Assembly (NCBI RefSeq): GCF_022317005.1
Contig: NZ_CP081006.1
Coordinates: 3,906,001 to 3,970,000, forward strand
Direction: 5' to 3'
Source: Mycobacterium sp. IDR2000157661
Lineage (GTDB): Bacteria > Actinomycetota > Actinomycetes > Mycobacteriales > Mycobacteriaceae
Length of the DNA: 64,000 bases
A program made the translations under genes and the position numbers. The first letter of the stretch is position 1; every line of letters begins with the position of its first letter. The notes beneath the pieces were generated by a model. That model made no database searches. It had not been told where the DNA came from and was given only the letters and a program-made list of their open reading frames with translations. Positions 45,309-53,165 of this stretch are shown one piece after another.

Positions 45309-45325
45309 TCATGCTATCGGTATGT
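45309..45325 (+). promoter_or_regulatory. Shared motif TCATGC-N5-GTATGT, copy 2
   Basis: TCATGCTATCGGTATGT at 45309-45325 matches the site at 31298-31314 at 14 of 17 bases. It lies 50 bp upstream of the Wzz-like GTG, in the gap after the lipoprotein gene. A further GTATG-N3-CATGC lies beside it (about 45288-45301), so the region is a cluster of related half-sites. Confidence 0.35.
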
Positions 45326-45390
45326 GTCGAAGGCAGGCGAGTCAGGTCGCCGTTGGGCCGCCGACCGGCGGTGTCGTCGGTCCTGACTCG

Positions 45391-47040
45391 TCAGGACAGG
45401 TCGAGGACGGCCACCGGGTAACGCCCTGACGCATCCCGCCCGGCGCGGGCCAAGGCCATGGGCGGATAGTCGACGACGTGCGACGCTCGGGGCTTGTGAT
45501 GTGCCCATGCCACCACGGCGGCGATCGTGTAGCGGCCCGGCTCCAGCCCGGCGGCGTCCATCCGGATCCGGTCCACGGTTGACGCGGCGACCGGTGCGCC
45601 GCCGGGGTCCTCCCCCGGCCGAGTGAGTAGATCCTTCAGGTCGACCGCAGCCGTCAGCGTACGCACGGTACGTCCCGAGCGATCCAGCACGTGATAGCTG
45701 GGCACCCAATTCTCGGTGGCGACGGCGGCACCGAGATTGCTCCATCGCACCTGCAAAGTCGCCGCTCCGCCGGCGAACGACCCCGACCCGGTGACGCCTT
45801 CGACGCTGTAGCGGTAGCCGGCGAAGCGGTTGGCGCGTGACCACAGCGCGAACAGGTCCGGATCCATCGGGCGGCGGCTGTCCCGGTCGGGGAAGTTGCT
45901 GCTCGACGCCATCGACACATGGAACCGCACGACGTCGCGCACGGCCTTCTGGTAGTAGCCGCGCAGGCTCGCGCCCTTGGGCAGCTGACACCACTCGGTG
46001 ATCACCGGAGCGGTCGACAGGCGGTGCACCAACTCGTCGACCAGCCGATCTTTTCGCCTGACGTAGTCCGAGTCGGGTTCGTGGGCCCATGCCGGCAGCG
46101 GTTCGTACACCCCGAGGCAGTCGGATCGGATGCCGACCGGAGCGGCCAGTGATGCGGTCACCTTCGGCGCCAGCATCTGCCGGACGATCTCGGGATTCTG
46201 CGCGGTCACCACCAGTTGGGTGCGCGGGAAGGCGGACACGTGGGCCGCCACGAGCCGCCTGATCGACACCGCGGTGATGCTCTGGTCCCGGTATTGGCTG
46301 TAGTAGCCAAGCGCACGCACGCTGTCCTCGGGCGCGGACCCGGGCGCGTTGAGGGCGTCGCGCAGGAATGCGACGTGGTTCTCGCTGAAGTCGCCGTAAC
46401 CGGAGAACTCGAAGACACTGAGCCGCTCGTCACCGTCGTAGCGGCGGCCGAGCGCGGAGATCAGTTGCTCGACCGCCCCGAGATAGGCGGGGTGGTTCCA
46501 CTCCGGGACCACCTGAACGACCTTCTGCGCCCGCGTCGGTGGGAACGTCCGCGTCGCCCCGGGCGTGGTACGCAACCACTCCGGGACGGCGATGTTGGTG
46601 TTGCGGGGGTAGGTGGCGTTGCAGCAGGAGTTGTAGGCCATGATCCGCAGCGTCAGTCGCATACCCCGCTTGTCGGCCTCGGCCAGAGCGTGGTCGATGG
46701 AACGGAAGTCGAAACGCCGGTCGTCGGGGGTGCCGGACCGGATCCTGCGCGGGTCCGCGGGCTGGAGTTCGGCCCAGGTGATGCGCAGGCTGGCGTCGCG
46801 CGACCCGGGCCAGGCCGGGAAGCCGCGCTGCGCCGGATTGCCCTGCGGGAAAAGTGGTGTCAGCAGGTTCTCGTACTGGCCGCGCAGGGGGTTGACGAAC
46901 TCCTGCACCGTGGCCGGGATCGGCGGGCTGCCGACGACGCGCAAAGTGCCGGGGCCCACCGCGGTGGACGCCGGGGCGCAGGCGCTCACCAGCAACATCA
47001 CCGCGGTGAGCGCTGCCAGGTGGGTGGGCCGACGCGACAT
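45391..47040 (-). CDS. Lipoprotein with glycosidase-like TIM-barrel (DUF4832-type)
   Basis: A 549-residue lipoprotein. The signal peptide ends in the lipobox VSAC (about residues 18-21). The body resembles DUF4832/DUF4874 proteins: a TIM-barrel-like part with LRITWAELQPADPRR, RFDFRSIDHALAEADKRGMRLTLRIM, RYDGDERLSVFEFSGYGDFSEN and APVITEWCQL, whose conserved Glu residues could be catalytic, then a C-terminal beta-sandwich (from about residue 420). No reaction is known. A polysaccharide hydrolase acting outside the membrane fits the context. A 132-bp gap precedes the Wzz-like gene, so it may have its own transcript. Confidence 0.75.
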   Translation of the reverse strand: MSRRPTHLAALTAVMLLVSACAPASTAVGPGTLRVVGSPPIPATVQEFVNPLRGQYENLLTPLFPQGNPAQRGFPAWPGSRDASLRITWAELQPADPRRIRSGTPDDRRFDFRSIDHALAEADKRGMRLTLRIMAYNSCCNATYPRNTNIAVPEWLRTTPGATRTFPPTRAQKVVQVVPEWNHPAYLGAVEQLISALGRRYDGDERLSVFEFSGYGDFSENHVAFLRDALNAPGSAPEDSVRALGYYSQYRDQSITAVSIRRLVAAHVSAFPRTQLVVTAQNPEIVRQMLAPKVTASLAAPVGIRSDCLGVYEPLPAWAHEPDSDYVRRKDRLVDELVHRLSTAPVITEWCQLPKGASLRGYYQKAVRDVVRFHVSMASSSNFPDRDSRRPMDPDLFALWSRANRFAGYRYSVEGVTGSGSFAGGAATLQVRWSNLGAAVATENWVPSYHVLDRSGRTVRTLTAAVDLKDLLTRPGEDPGGAPVAASTVDRIRMDAAGLEPGRYTIAAVVAWAHHKPRASHVVDYPPMALARAGRDASGRYPVAVLDLS

Positions 47041-47215
47041 CGCTGTGCACGGTACCGCAGAAATCTCTCCGATTCGCGGTGTGCCGCCCTCACCAGGGTA
47101 TGGCTGAGCAAATCGGGTACTTGATGGCGCGTTTACCTGAGCACCGTTAGCACGCTAGATTGTCGAAAGACAGCGAAGTGAGCGCGGCGCGGATGGCGAC
47201 CGGCCGGGGGTGGTG

Positions 47216-50200
47216 ATGAGGTTAGAGATACCCGGTGGGTTCGCCGCGCCGCCGGAACACTCGCACCGCTTGCTTGTCGCCGTTGCCGCCGTGTACACGG
47301 GCGTACTCGCGGTGCTGGCAGCCTGGCTCTGGCAAACTTGGGGCGGACCCGAGGTCACCCGGCGGGCCGACGACGTCCTGACCGTGGTCGGTGTGCTGTT
47401 CGCGGCGGGGTGCTCGATCTGGGCCGCCCATAGAGCTGTGGGCCGAGTGCGACGCGGCTGGACGGCGATGGCGGTTGGCCTGCTGGCCTGGGCCGTCGGC
47501 GAAGTCATCTGGGTGGCATACGAATTGGTACTCGGCTACGAGCAGACGCCCGTCCCGTCCTGGGCCGACGTCGCCTACCTGCTCTTCTACGTGGGTGCTG
47601 TCGCCGCGGTTCTGCTGCTGTCAGCCAGTGACCAGGGCCAGTCTCAGATCCGGCTGGTGCTCGACGGCATCATCGTCGCCGCGTCGGTGTTCCTGATCGC
47701 CTGGGTCACCGTCCTGCAGCCGGTATATGAGTCGAGTTCGGAAAGCGCTGTGACACAGGCGGTCTCCCTGGCCTATCCGGTCGCCGACGTGGTCGTGATC
47801 ACGATCGCATGGGCCCGTGCCGCGGCCGCCTACCGGCAGAGCCTCGGCCTGTTGATCGCGGGGCTCATCGTGGTCGCAATCGCCGACAGCGTGTACAGCG
47901 TGATGCTCGCCACGGGCACCTACACCAGCGGCAGCCTGATCGACCTCGGGTGGATCGCGGGCTGCGGGTTCATCGGCCTGGCCGCCCTGCGCAGCGTCGG
48001 CGAGCGCCCGATCGACGGCACGCTCCGGCTGATCTCGTCGCAGTTGCGGGTCTGGGGACCCTACATTCCCTTGGTGCTGGCCTGCGGGATCGGCATCGCA
48101 CACGCGATACCGATGCTGACGCCGGCTCCATTCGCCGCCGCTGGCGTGCTGGTCGTCGTCGGAGTGCTGATCCGACAGTTCATTGTGCTTCTCGAGAATC
48201 GGCGGTTGTTGGCCAAGGTGACCCGACTGGCATTCCGCGACCCGCTGACGGGGTTGGCCAACCGCGCGCTGTTCCTCGACCGCGTCGAACAGGCGGTCGC
48301 GCATCAGGGGCGCAAGCACGACTCCATCGCGGTGCTGTGCATGGATCTCGACGACTTCAAGACCGTCAACGACGAACTCGGCCACCCCGCGGGTGACGAG
48401 TTGTTGATCCGGGTCGCGCAGCGGTTGTCGTCGTGTCTGCGCACCACGGACACCATCGCCCGGTTCGGTGGAGACGAGTTCGCCGTCCTGATCACCGGGA
48501 ATCCCGAGGACGCGCGGGTCACCGGTGAGCGGATACTCGACAGCTTCGCCGATCCGATCGCCATCGACGGGGTCAATCTGACCATCCGACCCAGCGTCGG
48601 ATTGACCGTCGCCACACCGCAGACGCCGCCGGCGACGGTCGACGACCTGATCCGCAACGCGGACCTGGCCATGTACGCCGCCAAGCGCAATGGCGGTGGA
48701 TGCCTGCGCATCTTCGTGCCCGACTCCCCCGACCCGTTCGACTTGCCGACTGCCACGGACCGTCCTGCGGCCCAGGGGGTCAGCATCAGGCCGAAGGGTG
48801 TCACCCGGCCCATGCCCAGACGCAGCGTCGAACCACGCCTGCGCACGCCGACGTGGGCGCCGGTAGACGTTCGGATCGGATTGTCGGCGCTGCTGGCCGG
48901 GGTGGTCGCTTTCGCCGTCGTCCGGTCGATCCGTGGCGCCGGCGACCTCAGCGTTGTCGAGCGGTGGTGGGAGGCGGTGCTGTACCTGTCGGCCTCGATG
49001 CTGGTGGCGGCGCGTGCCTACCGCGTGCGGGCCGAACGGGCCGCGTGGTGGTGCATGGCCGCGGGTATGGCGTTGACCGGGTGGGGCAACCTCGTGACCA
49101 CCTTGTGGGACACCGGCCACCCGTCGCCGTCGCCGGCCGACCCGCTGTTCCTGGCGTCGTACCCGGCACTGTACGCCGGGTTGGTGCTGCTGGTGCGGTC
49201 GCGGTTGCGCTCGGCGTCGGGTCTGGTGCGACTCGACGCAGTGATTGCGGCAATGACTTCCGCCGCCGTCAGTGCGGCAGTCCTGGCGCCGTACATCCAT
49301 GCGGCAGAAGCTGTTTCGTTGGCAGGCCTGTTGATCACGACGATCTACCTGGTTGCCGGTGTGCTGGTGCTATCCATGGCGTCCGGACTGGTCGCCATGC
49401 TCGGTTGGCGCGCCGAGCCACGATGGTTCGTCTTGCTCGGCGGTCTGATCCTGTGGGTGATCGCCAACAGCATTCTCCTGCTGGAATCAGCCAGCGGTGA
49501 ATACGTGCGCGGCACATGGCTCGACGCGACGTGGCCGATCTCGTTCCTGTTGGTGGCGGTCGCCTGCTGGCTGCGGCCGTCCCCACCGACGACCATCCAG
49601 GAAGGCGTGCTCCAGGCACAGCTGTGGCCGCCGATCGTGTCCACCGCCATCGCGCTCGGCGTGGCGCTCACCTCGCCGGGGGAACGGCTGGCGGTCACCC
49701 TGTCGGCGGTGACCCTCACCGCCATCGTGGCGAGGCTCGCGGTCACCTTCCGCGGGTCCGGCACGTCGTCCGTCGGTGCCGATGCGATGACAGACGAGCT
49801 CACCGGCCTGACCAACAGACGCGGTCTGACCACCGCGCTGACCGCCGACCCGCCCGATGACTCCGTCTCGTCCTCCCTCGACGGGTCTTCCGCCCGAGTG
49901 GCCCTGCTGCTGTTGGACATCAATGAATTCGACGAGATCAACGAGGCCTTCGCCCACGCCGTCGGCAACGAACTGTTGCGGTGCGTCGCGGCGCGCCTGT
50001 CGCGCGCCGTCCGGCCGGCCGACCTCGTCATCCGCTCGGGCGGTGACGAATTCGCCATCCTGCTCACCCAAGACGTCAACTTGTTGACGGCGCGAACTCA
50101 GGCGGGTGCGCTGATGGACGCGCTGCGACCGCCGTTCGCACTGGACCACTTGACAGTGCAGATCGATGTGAGCATCGCGATCGCCATGTGGCCGGAACAC

Positions 50201-51118
50201 TGTGCTCATCCCCAGGAGCTGTTGAGCCGAGCCGAGGCGGCGCTGCCCCAGGCCAGAACCACCGAGGGCCGGATTGCTTTCTACGACGCGGAACTGGACC
50301 TGCGGCGGGGCAACGAGGACCAACTGGTCGAAGACCTTCGGCAGGCGCTCGGCGCCGACGAGTCCGGCCTCTACGCAGAAGCAGGCCAGTTGATCTGTCA
50401 CTATCAACCCAAGATCACCGACGAGGGCTGGGTGCACAGCGTGGAGGCTCTGGTGCGCTGGCAGCATCCCACGCGTGGGTTGCTGCTGCCCGATCAATTT
50501 CTCGCGGCGGCCGAACGGGCAGGATTGATGCGCCCAGTGGCTGCTCGTGTCCTCGACGTGGCATTGGCGCAGACGCGGGCATGGTGCGACCGCGGCATCG
50601 ATCTGACCGTCGCGGTGAACCTGTCGGCGACCAACCTGCTCGATATCGGCCTTGTCGAGACGATCGACGGGCTGCTCACCGAATACCGGTTGCCCGCCAG
50701 TGCCCTCATCGTCGAAATCACCGAGGGCACACTGGCCCCCGATTCGCGACGGTCGCGCAACACCGTTGCGGCCCTGCGGCGCCTCGGCATCCGGATCTCG
50801 CTCGACGACTACGGCACCGGGTGGTCCTCGCTGGCGCGGCTGCAGGACCTGTCGGTCGACGAGTTGAAGCTCGACAAGGTGTTCGCCGCCCGCCTTTCCC
50901 GAGATCCCCGCTCGGTCGCCATCGTGCGATCGACCGTCGCGCTGGCCCACAGCCTGGGAGCCGATCTCGTCGCCGAAGGTGTCGAGGACGCTGCCACCCT
51001 CGAGGCGCTGCGCCGCTTCGGGTGCAGCATCACCCAGGGGCACGTGCACAGCCCACCGCTGCCCCCCGACGAGTTGTACGACTGGTTGATGGACCGCTCC
51101 CCCGAACTCGCCCACTGA
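47216..51118 (+). CDS. Membrane protein with two GGDEF domains and an EAL domain (c-di-GMP metabolism)
   Basis: A 1300-residue protein. Order: TM helices 1 (about 20-320), GGDEF1 (about 335-500), linker, TM helices 2 (about 555-840), GGDEF2 (about 860-1020), EAL (about 1050-1295). GGDEF1 looks active: FGGDEF, LDDFKTVNDELGHPAGDELL, and an RTTD inhibition site five residues before it. GGDEF2 keeps SGGDEF and RPAD but loses the substrate residues (LDINEFDEINEAFAHAVGNEL), so it is probably inactive. The EAL domain keeps EALVRW, NLSATN, EITEG, LDDYGTG, KLDK, AEGVED and ITQGH, so it should be an active phosphodiesterase. ATG 47216 follows a G-rich ribosome site. Confidence 0.93.
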   Translation: MRLEIPGGFAAPPEHSHRLLVAVAAVYTGVLAVLAAWLWQTWGGPEVTRRADDVLTVVGVLFAAGCSIWAAHRAVGRVRRGWTAMAVGLLAWAVGEVIWVAYELVLGYEQTPVPSWADVAYLLFYVGAVAAVLLLSASDQGQSQIRLVLDGIIVAASVFLIAWVTVLQPVYESSSESAVTQAVSLAYPVADVVVITIAWARAAAAYRQSLGLLIAGLIVVAIADSVYSVMLATGTYTSGSLIDLGWIAGCGFIGLAALRSVGERPIDGTLRLISSQLRVWGPYIPLVLACGIGIAHAIPMLTPAPFAAAGVLVVVGVLIRQFIVLLENRRLLAKVTRLAFRDPLTGLANRALFLDRVEQAVAHQGRKHDSIAVLCMDLDDFKTVNDELGHPAGDELLIRVAQRLSSCLRTTDTIARFGGDEFAVLITGNPEDARVTGERILDSFADPIAIDGVNLTIRPSVGLTVATPQTPPATVDDLIRNADLAMYAAKRNGGGCLRIFVPDSPDPFDLPTATDRPAAQGVSIRPKGVTRPMPRRSVEPRLRTPTWAPVDVRIGLSALLAGVVAFAVVRSIRGAGDLSVVERWWEAVLYLSASMLVAARAYRVRAERAAWWCMAAGMALTGWGNLVTTLWDTGHPSPSPADPLFLASYPALYAGLVLLVRSRLRSASGLVRLDAVIAAMTSAAVSAAVLAPYIHAAEAVSLAGLLITTIYLVAGVLVLSMASGLVAMLGWRAEPRWFVLLGGLILWVIANSILLLESASGEYVRGTWLDATWPISFLLVAVACWLRPSPPTTIQEGVLQAQLWPPIVSTAIALGVALTSPGERLAVTLSAVTLTAIVARLAVTFRGSGTSSVGADAMTDELTGLTNRRGLTTALTADPPDDSVSSSLDGSSARVALLLLDINEFDEINEAFAHAVGNELLRCVAARLSRAVRPADLVIRSGGDEFAILLTQDVNLLTARTQAGALMDALRPPFALDHLTVQIDVSIAIAMWPEHCAHPQELLSRAEAALPQARTTEGRIAFYDAELDLRRGNEDQLVEDLRQALGADESGLYAEAGQLICHYQPKITDEGWVHSVEALVRWQHPTRGLLLPDQFLAAAERAGLMRPVAARVLDVALAQTRAWCDRGIDLTVAVNLSATNLLDIGLVETIDGLLTEYRLPASALIVEITEGTLAPDSRRSRNTVAALRRLGIRISLDDYGTGWSSLARLQDLSVDELKLDKVFAARLSRDPRSVAIVRSTVALAHSLGADLVAEGVEDAATLEALRRFGCSITQGHVHSPPLPPDELYDWLMDRSPELAH

Positions 51119-51204
51119 TCGGCCCGCACCGCGGCTGTCCACCAATCGATTTGCCAACGCTATGCTTGTCGTCCGGTGCAGCCGCGCCGAGCGGCAGGAG
51201 GATG

Positions 51205-51597
51205 ATGGGGTTCTGGCGTCGAGCGTTCCGACCGGGCTGCCTGGGCCTGTTCGTCGAGAAAGGCGTGCTTTACGCCGAGCGCGACATCGCCGAACCGCCC
51301 TTCCGGTCGCTGGGCACCGCCGAGCAGCGGCGGAGCTTCCTCGCCCCCGCCGCCGTTCCGCTGAAGAACGCCAGGGTATTTCTCGACATCGAGCTCGGCT
51401 CACGCAGGCCTCTCGAAATCCCCGTCGGGGCAACGGTTCACCGGCCCGCCGCACCGCCGCCGAGCCGGGGCGACAAGCTCTACACCGTTTCCGTGCACAC
51501 CGAGTCGAACGACGTGTTCATCGGCTACCCGGCCGACGGAGGCCAGGCCCGCAACGTCTTGCGTGCGATCGAGAGGCTGGTGAGGGCGGCCGGTTAG
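51205..51597 (+). CDS. Conserved hypothetical protein
   Basis: A 130-residue soluble protein. It starts GFWRRAFRPGCLGLFVEKGVL and has PLKNARVFLDIELGSRRPLEIP in the middle and KLYTVSVHTESNDVFIGYPAD near the end, with no known domain. The AGGAGG ribosome site at 51196-51201 is unusually close to both ATG 51202 and ATG 51205; the second is used. It follows the c-di-GMP gene on the same strand by 86 bp and overlaps the convergent dehydrogenase gene by 4 nt. Confidence 0.6.
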   Translation: MGFWRRAFRPGCLGLFVEKGVLYAERDIAEPPFRSLGTAEQRRSFLAPAAVPLKNARVFLDIELGSRRPLEIPVGATVHRPAAPPPSRGDKLYTVSVHTESNDVFIGYPADGGQARNVLRAIERLVRAAG

Positions 51598-52604
51598 GCC
51601 AACAGTACGGCGGCTCCGGCGATCCGACCGGAGGCGAGATCGAGCAGTGCCTCGTCGGCGCTGTCGAGTGGATACTGGGGGGTCGTCACCTCGATCCGGT
51701 GCCTGCCCGCGAACTCCAGGAACGCATGCGCGTCGGCCCGCGTGTTGGCGGTGACCGATCGGAGCTGGCGTTCACCGAACAGGTGGCGCTGGTAGTCGAG
51801 CACCGGGATGTCGGAGAGGTGGATACCGGCGATCGACAACGTGCCGCCTCGGTCGAGTGCCTCCAGAGCGGGCAGCACCAGGTCGCCGACAGGAGCGAAC
51901 AGGATTGCGGCGTCCAGCGGCACCGGCGGACGATCGGCGGCGCCCTGCACCGAGGCGGCCCCCAGCGACGAAGCGAGGGCGCGCGCGTGCTCGCCACGGG
52001 TCATCACATGCACCTCGGCTCCCCGTGCGAGGGCCACCTGTGCCGTCAGGTGTGCGCTGCCGCCGAACCCGTAGATACCCAACCGCCCACCGGCGGGCAG
52101 GTCCGCACGCAGCAGCGCGCGATAACCGATGATTCCGGCGCACAGCAGCGGGGCCAACTCGGTGTCGGCATAGCCCTGCGGCAACGCGAGTGCATAGGCG
52201 CTCGGCACGACCGCGAACTCCGCGTACCCGCCGTCGGCATCCCATCCCGTGTAGCGGGACTGCGGGCACAGGTTCTCGTCGCCGCGGACACAGAACTTGC
52301 ACTGTCCGCAGGTGTGACGCAGCCAGGCGATGCCGACGCGGTCGCCGACGGCGAAGTCACCGTGGGTTCGCGGGCCGACCTCGACCACCTCCCCCACGAC
52401 TTCGTGACCCGGGACGACCCCCGGCCGGTGGACCGGCAGGTCCCCCTCGGCCACATGAAGATCGGTGCGGCACACGCCACATGCGCGCACTGCGACGAGT
52501 AGCTCACCCGGTCCGGGGCTCGGTATCTCGACGTTCGCACGCACCAGAGGCCGGGTGCTGATCGGAGCCGGGCGCAGGACGCGCCACGCGCACATGGTGG
52601 TCAT
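51594..52604 (-). CDS. adhA: Zinc-dependent alcohol dehydrogenase (MDR family)
   Basis: A 336-residue medium-chain dehydrogenase. It has the catalytic-zinc residues CGVCRTDLHV and GHEVVGEV, the structural-zinc cluster HTCGQCKFCVRGDENLC, and the Rossmann loop LGIYGFGGSAHLTAQVA. It resembles M. tuberculosis AdhA (Rv1862), and its location next to apa supports that. It should oxidise primary alcohols or reduce aldehydes with NAD(P). ATG 52604 is used; the upstream in-frame extension to 52763 is not conserved. Its tail overlaps the convergent hypothetical gene by 4 nt. Confidence 0.86.
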   Translation of the reverse strand: MTTMCAWRVLRPAPISTRPLVRANVEIPSPGPGELLVAVRACGVCRTDLHVAEGDLPVHRPGVVPGHEVVGEVVEVGPRTHGDFAVGDRVGIAWLRHTCGQCKFCVRGDENLCPQSRYTGWDADGGYAEFAVVPSAYALALPQGYADTELAPLLCAGIIGYRALLRADLPAGGRLGIYGFGGSAHLTAQVALARGAEVHVMTRGEHARALASSLGAASVQGAADRPPVPLDAAILFAPVGDLVLPALEALDRGGTLSIAGIHLSDIPVLDYQRHLFGERQLRSVTANTRADAHAFLEFAGRHRIEVTTPQYPLDSADEALLDLASGRIAGAAVLLA

Positions 52605-52843
52605 CACTCCATCGTCGCGCCGCCGCGTGCGCGAGACCAACCCCGGCGTGCTCACTGTCGGGCGCAAGACTCGATGGACCAGCCCGCGAACGCCGACGCC
52701 GCCGGGCAGAATAGGGAAAAACCCGATTCCCATGTCGCAACCACGGCATAACCTGGATATCACGACGGGCGAGGTCGGGCGGCCGCCGAAAAGCCCAGTA
52801 CCGGTTCATCAGGCCCCGGTATTGCGATCAAGAGAGGTAGGAA

Positions 52844-53092
52844 ATGAAAGCACTTGTGGCACTGGCCGTCGGCGCCCTTGCGGCGAGCGGAATCGCGCTG
52901 GCCGCCCCGGCCAACGCGGGTTGTCAGTCCGGTTGGACGCCGTGGGGCGGTGGCGAGATCTGCGACGGACCGATCGGCCCGGACGGCAACTTCGAACGCT
53001 GCCAGAGCGTCGGCGTCCTCGGCTTCGGGGGCAGCGTGCCCTGCTTCGTCGCCAACGTCGCGAACGCCAACCCGCCGCACATCGGCCCATGA
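52844..53092 (+). CDS. Small secreted cysteine-containing protein, mycobacterial
   Basis: An 82-residue protein with a clear signal peptide (KALVALAVGALAASGIALA, cleavage after ANA). The mature part of about 57 residues has four cysteines (AGCQSG, EICDGP, ERCQSV, VPCFVA), probably forming two disulfides. The motif I-C-D-G-P-I is typical of short secreted mycobacterial proteins with no assigned role. The ribosome site AGAGGTAGGA lies just before ATG 52844. Confidence 0.85.
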   Translation: MKALVALAVGALAASGIALAAPANAGCQSGWTPWGGGEICDGPIGPDGNFERCQSVGVLGFGGSVPCFVANVANANPPHIGP

Positions 53093-53119
53093 CGGGCGCA
53101 TAGGGCGACATTGCAGACG

Positions 53120-53151
53120 AATCACTCCGCGGCGAAAGCCGCGGAGTGATT
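53120..53151. terminator. Bidirectional hairpin terminator between secreted protein gene and apa
   Basis: A perfect 14-bp inverted repeat (arms 53120-53133 and 53138-53151, AATCACTCCGCGGC type) around the loop GAAA, followed by TTCGTTT. It sits between two converging genes and should end transcription from the plus strand, and probably also from apa. Confidence 0.88.
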
Positions 53152-53165
53152 TCGTTTGGGTCCCG

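Noticed and set aside
47621..49300. A 559-residue open frame on the minus strand opposite the GGDEF-EAL gene
   Set aside because: It is antisense to well-conserved membrane and GGDEF sequence and has the same low-complexity Arg/His/Gln composition as other shadows.
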